Positions 28,111-37,295 of a stretch of DNA of 64,000 nt are shown here, piece by piece. A program made the translations under genes and the position numbers. The DNA comes from JBEVJK01 sp963791325 (GTDB lineage: Bacteria > Pseudomonadota > Alphaproteobacteria > Rhizobiales > Rhizobiaceae): assembly GCA_963791325.1 (NCBI GenBank), contig CAWBRU010000023.1, positions 1 through 64,000 of the forward strand, written 5' to 3'. The notes below the pieces were generated by a model, which was not told where the DNA came from, searched no databases, and worked only from the letters and a program-made list of their open reading frames with translations. How positions within the stretch are numbered: the stretch's first letter is position 1; each line of letters starts with the position of its first letter.

Positions 28111-29541
28111 TCAGGCTTCGATGAGCCCCATCCGGGGCGTGGTCGCGATGGGCGCCGCAGACAGCCAAGCGCGGCAGTCGGCCAGCGCCCGCGCGGTGAC
28201 CGCCTGCTTCTTGGCGAGCGCCTTGTCCTTGCCGCGCAGCCGCGGCGCGCCGGCAGGCCGGGTGACCGTGACCGGCGGGAACAGGCCGAAATTGACATTC
28301 ATCGGCTGGAAGGAGCGTTTGCCCGGTTCTTCGTCGGAGAGGATGTGTCCGCCGGTAATATGGCCGAGAAGCGCGCCGAAGGCCGTGGTCGGCGGCGGCG
28401 GCAGGGCGGCCAGGCCGCTGAGCTCGGCGGCCGCAAAGCGGCCGGCGAGCAGGCCGACGGCGGCACTCTCGACATAGCCCTCGCAGCCGGTGATCTGGCC
28501 GGCGAAGCGGACGGCCGGACGGGCCTTCAGCCTGAGCGAAGGGTCGAGCAGGGCGGGAGAATTGAGATAGGTGTTGCGGTGAAGGCCGCCCAGCCGAGCG
28601 AATTCCGCCTGTTCCAGGCCGGGGATGGTGCGAAAGATGCGCACCTGCTCGGCATGCTTCAGCTTGGTTTGGAAGCCGACCATGTTGTAGAGGGTGCCGA
28701 GCGCATTGTCCTGGCGCAGCTGTACCACCGCATACGGCTTGGCGGCGGCGTTGTGGGCGTTGGTGAGGCCGATCGGCTTCATCGGTCCGTAGCGCAGCGT
28801 CTCCTGCCCGCGCTCGGCCATCACCTCGATCGGCAGGCAGCCGTCGAAATAGGGGGTTCCTTCCCACAGCTTGAACTCGGTCTTGTCGCCGGCAAGCAGG
28901 GCCGCCACGAACGCCAGATATTGATCGCGGTCGAGCGGGCAGTTGATGTAATCCTTGCCGCTGCCGCCCGGTCCTGCCTTGTCGTAGCGCGACTGGAACC
29001 AGCAGATGTTCATGTCGATGGTGTCGAAGTGAACGATCGGGGCAATGGCGTCGAAAAAAGCGAGCTGGTCGGCGCCGGTTGCCACGGCGACCGCCGCGGC
29101 GAGCCCGGGAGCGGTGAGCGGCCCGGTGGCGATGATGGAGCGGCGCCATTCCGCAGGCGGCAGGGCGCCGATTTCCTCGCGCCGGATGGTGATCAGCGGA
29201 TGGGCCGAAAGCCGGGCGGTGACCGCAGCGGAAAACCCGTCGCGGTCGACGGCGAGCGCGCCGCCGGCCGGAACTTGATGCGCATCCGCTGCAGCCATGA
29301 TCAGCGATCCGGCCAGCCGCATCTCGGCGTGCAGCAGGCCGACCGCGTTGGCGGAGGCATCGTCGGAGCGGAACGAGTTGGAGCAGACGAGCTCGGCGAG
29401 GCCGTCCGTCTTGTGCGCATCGGTGCCGCGCAGCGGCCGCATTTCATGGAGCACCGTGGGGACGCCGGCCTCCGCCGCCTGCCAAGCGGCTTCCGAGCCG
29501 GCCAGGCCGCCGCCGATGACGTGCAGAGGTTCGCTGTTCAT
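28111..29541 (-). CDS. trmFO: Methylenetetrahydrofolate-tRNA-(uracil-5-)-methyltransferase TrmFO
   Basis: This 476-residue flavoprotein makes 5-methyluridine at position 54 of tRNA, using methylene-tetrahydrofolate and FADH2. The FAD loop is HVIGGGLAGSEAAWQAAE, VCSNSFRSD holds the conserved active-site cysteine, and GPLTAPGLAAAV, GKDYINCPLDRDQY and AFGALLGHITGGH are TrmFO signatures. The length is normal and the frame intact. It lies downstream of the DUF1127/RNA array on the same strand, but the second array unit ends in a terminator-like hairpin 90 bp before its start, so it probably has its own promoter there. Confidence 0.96.
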   Translation of the reverse strand: MNSEPLHVIGGGLAGSEAAWQAAEAGVPTVLHEMRPLRGTDAHKTDGLAELVCSNSFRSDDASANAVGLLHAEMRLAGSLIMAAADAHQVPAGGALAVDRDGFSAAVTARLSAHPLITIRREEIGALPPAEWRRSIIATGPLTAPGLAAAVAVATGADQLAFFDAIAPIVHFDTIDMNICWFQSRYDKAGPGGSGKDYINCPLDRDQYLAFVAALLAGDKTEFKLWEGTPYFDGCLPIEVMAERGQETLRYGPMKPIGLTNAHNAAAKPYAVVQLRQDNALGTLYNMVGFQTKLKHAEQVRIFRTIPGLEQAEFARLGGLHRNTYLNSPALLDPSLRLKARPAVRFAGQITGCEGYVESAAVGLLAGRFAAAELSGLAALPPPPTTAFGALLGHITGGHILSDEEPGKRSFQPMNVNFGLFPPVTVTRPAGAPRLRGKDKALAKKQAVTARALADCRAWLSAAPIATTPRMGLIEA

Positions 29542-29630
29542 CGCGCCGGGATAGGCCGTGTCGGCACGGAAAGCAATCGCGGCGGAGAGCTGAAGCCCGA
29601 TCCCGGGGAGGCCGGCTTCGCACAAAGAAA

Positions 29631-29740
29631 CGACACCCGCCGGGGGAGGAGATCCGACGGGTGTCGCTAAGGTCCGGCCGACGCTCGGGAGGAGGTGAGA
29701 GCCGACCGTGTCCGCCGGCGCCTGGGAGGAGGATGGCACC
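29631..29740 (-). ncRNA. CcsR/alpha-r14-like small RNA unit B (three CCUCCUCCC-type hairpins)
   Basis: On the minus strand this unit repeats unit A at a distance of about 153 bases. Hairpin 1 (loop at 29724-29732) and hairpin 2 (loop at 29687-29696) present CCTCCTCCC in the loop. Hairpin 3 (29631-29666) has a 9-base perfect outer stem, loop TCTCCTCCC and a following TTTCTTTG run, so it also acts as an intrinsic terminator. Stems of hairpins 1 and 2 are less perfect than in unit A. An ATTTCGTCGG box precedes hairpin 1 in both units. The RNA could target Shine-Dalgarno sequences of mRNAs. Confidence 0.75.
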
Positions 29741-29788
29741 GACGAAATTCCTCTCGCTTGATCTAGGGAGCGAGGCCCTGGAAAACAA

Positions 29789-29896
29789 CACCCGCCGGGG
29801 GAGGAGGTCCGGCGGGTGCCGTTACGCTGGCCGGCGATCGGGAGGAGGTGATCGCCGACCTATCCGTCGAAGCCTGGGAGGAGGATGGCTCCGACG
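29789..29896 (-). ncRNA. CcsR/alpha-r14-like small RNA unit A (three CCUCCUCCC hairpins)
   Basis: Three consecutive hairpins on the minus strand each expose CCTCCTCCC in the loop. Hairpin 1 spans 29865-29896 (outer arms CGTCG/CGACG). Hairpin 2 spans 29832-29857 (perfect 8-base stem CGGCGATC). Hairpin 3 spans 29789-29818 (perfect 10-base stem CACCCGCCGG) and is followed by TTGTTTTC, so it is also a terminator. The unit starts 8 bases after the stop codon of a DUF1127 gene. This is the arrangement of the Rhodobacter CcsR ('cuckoo') RNAs, which are processed from a DUF1127 mRNA. The three-hairpin anti-Shine-Dalgarno design also matches the rhizobial alpha-r14 family. Confidence 0.82.
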
Positions 29897-29904
29897 AAAT
29901 CTCG

Positions 29905-30045
29905 TTAGACCGCCCGGCGGGCGACCGCAGGGATCTCGCTGCGGACGATGCCGAGGTCGGACAGTTCCCGGTTGGACAGGCGTCCGAGCTCGGTCACCGT
30001 CTCACGGTAGCGCCGCCAATTGCGGTAGTTGCGCATGATGTTCAT
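29905..30045 (-). CDS. DUF1127 mini-protein, directly upstream of the small RNA array
   Basis: This 46-residue basic protein reads MNIMRNYRNWRRYRETVTEL through RLSNRELSDLGIVRSEIP. RNWRRYRET and LSxxELxDLGIxRxxIP are the DUF1127 core, and the arginine-rich start suits RNA binding. DUF1127 proteins are stress-induced in alphaproteobacteria, and a Rhodobacter member (CcaF1) binds RNA and affects maturation of the co-transcribed CcsR RNAs. Here the stop codon is only 8 bases from the first RNA hairpin. About 75% of its residues match the protein encoded just upstream. Confidence 0.9.
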   Translation of the reverse strand: MNIMRNYRNWRRYRETVTELGRLSNRELSDLGIVRSEIPAVARRAV

Positions 30046-30082
30046 GACTGGAATTCTCTCTTTTCGGTTCTCTTAAGGCGCC

Positions 30083-30232
30083 TCAGGCCGACTTCCGCGC
30101 GACAAACGGAATGTCGCTGCGGGAAATGCCGAGGTCGGAGAGCTCATGGTTGGACAGGCGGCCAAGCTCGTTGAGCGTCTCACGGTAGCGGCGCCAGTTG
30201 CGGTAGTTGCGGATCAGGTTCATCGTCTTCAT
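30083..30232 (-). CDS. DUF1127 mini-protein, first gene of the DUF1127/small RNA operon
   Basis: This 49-residue protein (MKTMNLIRNYRNWRRYRETL, then LGRLSNHELSDLGISRSDIP) is clearly a DUF1127 member and a tandem paralogue of the next gene, 37 bp downstream. The start at 30232 follows a CCGAAAG stretch; an internal ATG at 30223 would also fit. The two genes and the two downstream RNA units form a doubly duplicated locus. Upstream lies a perfect inverted repeat (30326-30346) that may bind a regulator. Confidence 0.9.
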   Translation of the reverse strand: MKTMNLIRNYRNWRRYRETLNELGRLSNHELSDLGISRSDIPFVARKSA

Positions 30233-30325
30233 CTTTCGGGTTCAGTTTCTTGTCATTGGTTCGCTGGGAACACGGTGAAGGTAAGACCGGCACGAACCGA
30301 TTTGAAGCACCGCCGACGCATAGCA

Positions 30326-30346
30326 GCATTGCAAATTGTGCAATGC
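30326..30346. promoter_or_regulatory. Perfect inverted repeat upstream of the DUF1127/small RNA operon
   Basis: GCATTGCA-N5-TGCAATGC has 8-base perfect arms and lies about 95 bp upstream of the first DUF1127 start. LysR-type regulators VtlR/LsrB control DUF1127 genes in related bacteria, so a LysR-type site is possible. The rest of 30233-30597 holds no gene. A small hairpin AAAGGC-GGTA-GCCTTT with trailing T's lies at 30484-30500. Confidence 0.5.
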
Positions 30347-30597
30347 AACATTAATCGATTTTAACAGCTCAGGCAGAAGTTTGGCCAGCCGAGCAAAATA
30401 GCTACGATTGCAGCCTTTTAGCGGCGGTTTTTAGCGCAAGATGAGATCAAATCGGAAATGTGCTGAAACAGGCCAGCTACGCCAAAGGCGGTAGCCTTTT
30501 AAAGACCTGCCGCTGGGGCAGTTGTTCGGGCCGACATGCAATCGCTCGCCGGCCGAACAGCAAGGGCAGAGGCACGACACCCCAGCCGGGTATCGCG

Positions 30598-30738
30598 TCA
30601 GCGCAGCGTCCGCATGAACGGATCGAAGCGGTCGTCACAGCTTCTCAAGCGAACCCGCTGCGCTTCCTGATGGATGCCGAAGGCGGTCGCGATGAGCATG
30701 GCGATGGTCATTGCGACGGCGAGCATGAAGATCATCAT
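30598..30738 (-). CDS. Small single-pass membrane protein, hypothetical
   Basis: The 46-residue product begins MMIFMLAVAMTIAMLIATAF, one membrane helix, followed by a basic, then mixed tail ending DRFDPFMRTLR. AAAGGAATC lies about 6 bases before the ATG. I do not recognise a family. It is divergent from coaD and upstream of the DUF1127 operon on the same strand, but more than 360 bp away, so it is probably transcribed separately. Confidence 0.45.
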   Translation of the reverse strand: MMIFMLAVAMTIAMLIATAFGIHQEAQRVRLRSCDDRFDPFMRTLR

Positions 30739-30899
30739 GGGCACGATTCCTTTGGCCCATGAACGGTTGAGTTCACGGTTGGTTCCTTGCGACGTTCGGG
30801 AGCAGGCATCGACGGCCAAATTTCGCGTCGCGGCGAGTTCGGCCGCCGACGTTGGCGGTGAATTGCCTTTGCGCGCGTGCGCCGCTAGAACCCCGAGCC

Positions 30900-31403
30900 A
30901 TGACGGAGCGCACCGCCCTCTATGCCGGCTCGTTTGACCCGTTGACCAACGGACATCTCGACGTACTCAAGGCGGCGCTGGCGATTGCCGATACGATCTA
31001 TGCGGCCGTCGGCATCCAGGCCGCCAAGGCGCCGCTGTTCTCGTTCGACGAGCGTGCCGCCCTGATCCGTCAATCCGTCGCCGAACTCGGCGCGGACAGC
31101 GAGCGGATCAAGGTGGTGTCGTTCAAGGGCCTGGTCATCGACGCAGCCCGCCGCCATGGCGCTTCGATCATGATCCGCGGGTTGCGCGACGGCACCGACC
31201 TCGATTACGAGATGCAGATGGCCGGCATGAACGAGACCATGGCGCCCGAACTGCAAACCGTGTTTCTGCCGGCCAGCCCCTCGGTCCGCACCATTACCGC
31301 CACACTTGTACGCCAGATCGCCGCGATGGGCGGCGACATTCGCCCGTTCGTGCCGCCGGTGGTGGCTGCGGCTCTCAAGTCCAAGTTCGAAACCAAGACC
31401 TAA
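30900..31403 (+). CDS. coaD: Phosphopantetheine adenylyltransferase
   Basis: This 167-residue enzyme transfers AMP from ATP to 4'-phosphopantetheine, the penultimate step of coenzyme A synthesis. YAGSFDPLTNGHLDVL contains the nucleotidyltransferase TxGH motif, IRGLRDGTDLDYEMQMAGMN is the CoaD signature, and the C-terminal loop is VRTITATLVRQIAAMGGD, a variant of ISSTxVR. Length and frame are normal. It precedes the two cyclophilin genes on the same strand, a common alphaproteobacterial arrangement. Confidence 0.96.
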   Translation: MTERTALYAGSFDPLTNGHLDVLKAALAIADTIYAAVGIQAAKAPLFSFDERAALIRQSVAELGADSERIKVVSFKGLVIDAARRHGASIMIRGLRDGTDLDYEMQMAGMNETMAPELQTVFLPASPSVRTITATLVRQIAAMGGDIRPFVPPVVAAALKSKFETKT

Positions 31404-31419
31404 GCATTCGGAGATCTCC

Positions 31420-32010
<591 letters not shown>

Positions 32011-32027
32011 CGCAAGGAACAGCAGAG

Positions 32028-32540
32028 ATGGCCGAAATCAAAGACCCGGAAAACACACTCCTCATGGAGACCACCCAGGGCAACGTCGTGATCGAACTTT
32101 TCCCCGACCTTGCTCCGGGGCACGTCGCCCGGATCAAGGAACTGGCGCGCGAAGGCGCCTATGACGGAGTCGTGTTCCACCGCGTCATCGAAGGCTTCAT
32201 GGCGCAGACCGGCGATGTGAAGTTCGGCAAGTCGGGCTCGGCGGGCTTCAATCCGACGCGGGCCGGGATGGGCGGTTCCGACAAGCCGGACCTGAAAGCC
32301 GAATTCTCCAACGCCAATCACGGCCGCGGCACCTGCTCGATGGCGCGGGCGCAAAGCCCGAATTCGGCCAACTCGCAGTTCTTCATCTGCTTCGACGATG
32401 CCGCCTTTCTCAACCGCCAATACACGGTCTGGGGCCAGGTGATCGAAGGCATGGACAGCGTCGACAAGATCAAGCGCGGCGAGCCGGTGGTGGATCCGGA
32501 CAAGATCGTCTCGCTCAAGGTCGCGGCCGACGCAGGCTGA
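32028..32540 (+). CDS. Cytoplasmic cyclophilin-type peptidyl-prolyl isomerase
   Basis: This 170-residue cyclophilin lacks a signal peptide. It shows FHRVIEGFMAQTGDVKFG, GTCSMARAQSPNSANSQFFI and VWGQVIEGMDSVDKI, all essential cyclophilin positions. The pair is about 55% alike and probably arose by duplication with one copy directed to the periplasm. It precedes a small membrane protein gene and queA. Confidence 0.94.
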   Translation: MAEIKDPENTLLMETTQGNVVIELFPDLAPGHVARIKELAREGAYDGVVFHRVIEGFMAQTGDVKFGKSGSAGFNPTRAGMGGSDKPDLKAEFSNANHGRGTCSMARAQSPNSANSQFFICFDDAAFLNRQYTVWGQVIEGMDSVDKIKRGEPVVDPDKIVSLKVAADAG

Positions 32541-32551
32541 GCGGCAGAGCC

Positions 32552-33001
32552 GTGGCGGGATTCTTTTGGTCGCTGCTCGCGGTCGCGGCCGGCGCCTTCA
32601 TCGCGGTGCAGGCGCCGATCAATGCCCAGCTCAGCAAAGGCCTCGGCCTGCCGGTGTTGGCAGCTGGCTTCTCGTTCCTTTCGGGAGCGGTGGTGCTGAT
32701 GCTGGTCTCCGCCGTGGTGATCCGCGGCCAGCAGGTGGCGGTCGACTGGCGTGCGCCGGCAACCTGGCTGTTCGTGGCCGGCGGCATCCTTGGCGCAGGC
32801 TACGTCGTCACCGCGGTGATCCTCATCCCGCGGATCGGCACGGCCGCGCTGATGGCTTTTCTGGTCACCGGCCAGCTGCTTGCCGGCATGCTCCTTGATC
32901 GCGCCGGGGTCCTTGGCCTGGCGGTGCGTGAGATCACGCTCGGCCGGCTGGCGGGTGCGGTGATGCTGCTTGCAGGTGCCTTGCTGATCCGCCTGACTTG
33001 A
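32552..33001 (+). CDS. YdcZ/DUF606-type small membrane transporter
   Basis: This 149-residue protein has four or five membrane helices. It contains GAFIAVQAPINAQLSKGLG and ILGAGYVVTAVILIPRIGTA, typical of the DUF606 (YdcZ) branch of the drug/metabolite transporter superfamily, which functions as a half-size unit. GTG start 11 bases after the cyclophilin stop. Its stop codon abuts the queA start, so it is probably co-transcribed with queA-tgt. The substrate is unknown. Confidence 0.8.
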   Translation: MAGFFWSLLAVAAGAFIAVQAPINAQLSKGLGLPVLAAGFSFLSGAVVLMLVSAVVIRGQQVAVDWRAPATWLFVAGGILGAGYVVTAVILIPRIGTAALMAFLVTGQLLAGMLLDRAGVLGLAVREITLGRLAGAVMLLAGALLIRLT

Positions 33002-34083
33002 ATGCGTGTCGATCTGTTCGACTTCACTTTGCCCGAGGAGCGGGTGGCACTGCGGCCCGCTCAGCCGCGCGACGCCGCGCGGCTCTTGGTGGTGCGGCCC
33101 GGCGGCAGCCTGACGGACCGCGTGGTCCGCGACCTGCCCGAGCTCCTCGACCCCGGCGACCTTTTGGTCCTCAACGACACCAAGGTGATCCCGGCGCAGC
33201 TGATCGGGACGCGGACGCGCGACGAAGCGGTGGCGGTCGTCGAAGCCACGCTGCATCAGCGCGTCGGGCCAGACCGCTGGCGCGCCTTTGCAAGGCCGGC
33301 CAAGCGCCTCCGGCTCGGCGACCGCATCCGCTTCGGCCATGGCGGCAATGCCTGCCTGGTGGGCAGCCTGGACGCCACGGTGACCGAGCGCGGCGAGGGC
33401 GGCGAAGTGACGCTGGCATTCGACCTTTCCGGCGCGGTGCTCGACGAGGCGGTCGAGGCCGTCGGCCATGTGCCGCTGCCGCCCTATATCGCCGCCAAGC
33501 GGGCCGAAGACGAGCGTGACCGGGCCGACTATCAGACGGTCTATGCGCGCCGGGAGGGGGCGGTGGCGGCGCCGACGGCGGGACTGCATTTCACCCCGGA
33601 GCTGTTCGCCAGGCTCGCCGCGCGCGGCGTCGACCGGGTGTTCGTCACCCTGCATGTCGGGGCCGGCACCTTTCTGCCAGTCAAGGCCGACGACACCGGC
33701 AGCCATCGAATGCACGCCGAGCGCGGGGAGGTCTCGGCGGCGGCCGCGGCTGCAATCAATGCCGCCCGCGCTGCCGGCAGCCGGGTGATCGCGATCGGCA
33801 CGACCTCGCTGCGGCTGATCGAGAGCGCCGCCGCGCCGGACGGCACCGTCTCCGGCTGGTCGGGCGAGACCGACATCTTCATTACCCCCGGCTATCGCTT
33901 CCGCGCCGCCGATGCGCTGATGACCAATTTCCATCTGCCGCGCTCGACGCTGTTCATGCTGGTGGCGGCGTTTTCCGGCCTCGACATCATGCAGGCCGCC
34001 TACAGGCATGCGATCGCCGCCGGCTATCGCTTCTACTCCTATGGCGATGCCTCGCTGCTGCTGCGCGACCGGAGTCCACGACC

Positions 34084-34087
<4 letters not shown>
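33002..34087 (+). CDS. queA: S-adenosylmethionine:tRNA ribosyltransferase-isomerase
   Basis: This 361-residue enzyme adds the ribosyl moiety of SAM to 7-aminomethyl-deazaguanine in tRNA to give epoxyqueuosine. Conserved stretches are LPEERVALRPAQPRDAARLL, DLLVLNDTKVIPAQLIG, PLPPYI, YQTVYARREGAVAAPTAGLH, TLHVGAGTFLPVK and DALMTNFHLPRSTLFMLVAA. It overlaps tgt by ATGA, the next enzyme class of the same pathway. Confidence 0.97.
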
Positions 34088-35223
<1,136 letters not shown>

Positions 35224-35233
35224 TTTCCGGACG

Positions 35234-35647
35234 TCAGGTGCTGAGCGACCCTGCGGCTCGCAGGCTCACGCCGTTGATCAGATAGGTGCCGTCCGGCTGG
35301 CGCTGCACACTGTAGAGCGCCTCGTAGTCCTTGCCGTCGGGTCCGGTCAGCTGCACGCGCTGCAGCACGGTGTCGGCACCGGGCTCCTCGGCCGGCCCGA
35401 AACTGTAGCGCTGCGGCTTGTAGACCGGCTGGTAGGCGCCCTTGACCATGGCCATGAACGCGTCGAGCGTCGGGAAGATGCGGCGAATGCCGGGCGCCGC
35501 ATAGCCATAGGCCCGGGCGTCGTCGCCGGCACGAAAGGCTTCGATCTGGTTGCCGACGGTCGCCTGGGCGGCGGCGACCTCGGCCTCGCCTGCCGCAGCT
35601 GGAGCGATCGCCATCATCGTCACCGCAAAAAATGGTGCAAGGCGCAT
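35234..35647 (-). CDS. Secreted DUF4864-like protein
   Basis: This 137-residue protein has a signal peptide (LAPFFAVTMMAIAPAAAGEA). The mature domain has TVGNQIEAFRAGDDARAYGYAAPGI, FMAMVKGAYQPVYKP and YEALYSVQRQPDGTYLINGV. This matches the DUF4864 family, an NTF2-like small periplasmic domain common in alphaproteobacteria, of unknown function. ATG 35647 was chosen over upstream ATGs because AGGAGA is 7 bases before it and it begins the signal peptide. It converges on tgt. Confidence 0.8.
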   Translation of the reverse strand: MRLAPFFAVTMMAIAPAAAGEAEVAAAQATVGNQIEAFRAGDDARAYGYAAPGIRRIFPTLDAFMAMVKGAYQPVYKPQRYSFGPAEEPGADTVLQRVQLTGPDGKDYEALYSVQRQPDGTYLINGVSLRAAGSLST

Positions 35648-35861
35648 CAACGCTCTCCTTTCTTTCATTCCCGCCCCTTCCAGCATACGCGAAAATGGGC
35701 TCCAGGGTTTCAAATGCTCAATCCGCCACCACTGCGGCCGTCACATTGCTGAATTCTTGGGCAGCGGCCGGCCGCACCCGGACCGGCGCCGGCAAGCCTT
35801 GGGATTGCGCTTGCTTTTCGGCGGTTCGGCCAGTGAAATGCCGGGTCTAAGGAGAGTGTGC

Positions 35862-37274
35862 GTGGCAGCCTTCGACGAGATGCAGCCGGCGGATGCCGGG
35901 CTGCGCAATCCCTATCAAGCCTACGATCGCTGGCTGCAGGCGCAGGATCCGGCGCGCCTGACCGAGAAGATGCGCGATGCCGAGCGCGTGTTCCGCAAGA
36001 CCGGCATCACCTTTGCCGTCTATGGCGAGGAGGAGGCGGCCGAGCGCCTGATCCCGTTCGACATCGTGCCGCGCATCATCTCCGGCTCCGAATGGCGGCG
36101 GCTGACCCAGGGCATCGAGCAGCGCGTGCAGGCGCTCAACGCCTTCCTCGACGACATCTATCACCGCCAGGAGATCCTGCGCTCCGGCCGGGTGCCGCGC
36201 GAGCTGGTCGCCGCCAACGCCGCCTTCCTGCCCGAGATGATCGGGGTCAGGCCGCCGAAAGGCGTCTACACCCACATCATCGGCGTCGACATCGTGCGCA
36301 TCAGCGAAGACGAGTTCTGCGTGCTGGAAGACAATGCGCGCACGCCGTCGGGCGTCTCCTATATGTTGGAGAACCGCGAGACGATGATGCAGCTCTTCCC
36401 GGAGCTGTTCCAGCGGGTCAAGGTGAGGCCGGTCGAGAACTACCCGCAGCTGCTGCGGCAGTCGCTGGCGGCGGTGCGCCCCGATACGGTCCGCGGCCAG
36501 CCGACCATCGCCGTGCTGACCCCCGGAAGCTACAATTCGGCCTATTTCGAACACGCCTTCCTGGCCGATCAGATGGGCGTCGAACTCGTCGAGGGGCAGG
36601 ACCTTCGGGTCGCCGACGGCCATGTGGCGATGCGCACCACCCAGGGCTACAAGACGATCGACGTGCTCTACCGGCGGGTCGATGACGCCTATCTCGACCC
36701 GCTGAGCTTCCGGCCGGACTCCACGCTCGGCGTGGCCGGGATCATGGACGTCTACCGTGCCGGCAACATCACCATCGCCAATGCGCCCGGAACCGGCATC
36801 GCCGACGATAAGGCGATCTATTCCTACATGCCCGAGATCGTCGAGTTCTACACCGGCCGCAAGGCAATCCTCGGCAACATCCCGACCTGGCGCTGCTCCG
36901 AGCCGGACAGCCTCGCTTATGTCATCGAGCACCTGGCCGAGCTGGTGGTCAAGGAGGTGCACGGCTCGGGCGGCTACGGCATGCTGGTCGGGCCGGCCGC
37001 CTCGCGCAAGGAACTCGGGGCGTTCGCCAGGAAGCTTGCTGCGCGGCCCAGCAACTACATCGCCCAGCCGACCTTGTCGCTGTCGACCTGCCCGATCCTG
37101 ACCGAAGCGGGCCTTGCCCCCCGCCATGTCGACCTCAGACCGTTCGTGCTCGTCTCCGACCGCATCCAGATCGTACCCGGCGGGCTCACCCGCGTGGCGC
37201 TCAAGCAGGGATCGCTGGTCGTCAATTCGTCCCAAGGCGGCGGCACCAAGGATACCTGGGTGCTCGATGACTGA
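35862..37274 (+). CDS. Circularly permuted ATP-grasp protein (COG2308)
   Basis: This 470-residue protein of the circularly permuted ATP-grasp family (DUF404/DUF407) contains TFAVYGEEEAAERLIPFDIV, FLDDIYHRQEILRSG, VLEDNARTPSGVSYMLENR and KEVHGSGGYGMLVGP, the ATP-binding glycine loop. Such enzymes are expected to ligate an acid to an amine with ATP. GTG 35862 follows GGAGAG at 5 bases. It heads a run with alpha-E, transglutaminase-like and Anbu-type proteasome genes, a conserved association of unknown product. Confidence 0.92.
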   Translation: MAAFDEMQPADAGLRNPYQAYDRWLQAQDPARLTEKMRDAERVFRKTGITFAVYGEEEAAERLIPFDIVPRIISGSEWRRLTQGIEQRVQALNAFLDDIYHRQEILRSGRVPRELVAANAAFLPEMIGVRPPKGVYTHIIGVDIVRISEDEFCVLEDNARTPSGVSYMLENRETMMQLFPELFQRVKVRPVENYPQLLRQSLAAVRPDTVRGQPTIAVLTPGSYNSAYFEHAFLADQMGVELVEGQDLRVADGHVAMRTTQGYKTIDVLYRRVDDAYLDPLSFRPDSTLGVAGIMDVYRAGNITIANAPGTGIADDKAIYSYMPEIVEFYTGRKAILGNIPTWRCSEPDSLAYVIEHLAELVVKEVHGSGGYGMLVGPAASRKELGAFARKLAARPSNYIAQPTLSLSTCPILTEAGLAPRHVDLRPFVLVSDRIQIVPGGLTRVALKQGSLVVNSSQGGGTKDTWVLDD

Positions 37275-37295
37275 GCCGGACGGAAAGGCGCGCTG

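Noticed and set aside
29631..29896. Possible CRISPR-like or REP array behind the DUF1127 genes
   Set aside because: Only two long units exist, with three distinct hairpins each, conserved loops and terminator U-runs. This is small-RNA structure, not repeat/spacer structure.
32318..34009. Minus-strand ORF (563 codons) opposite a cyclophilin, the DUF606 gene and queA
   Set aside because: All three plus-strand genes are recognised and intact; the antisense frame is an effect of GC-rich codon bias.
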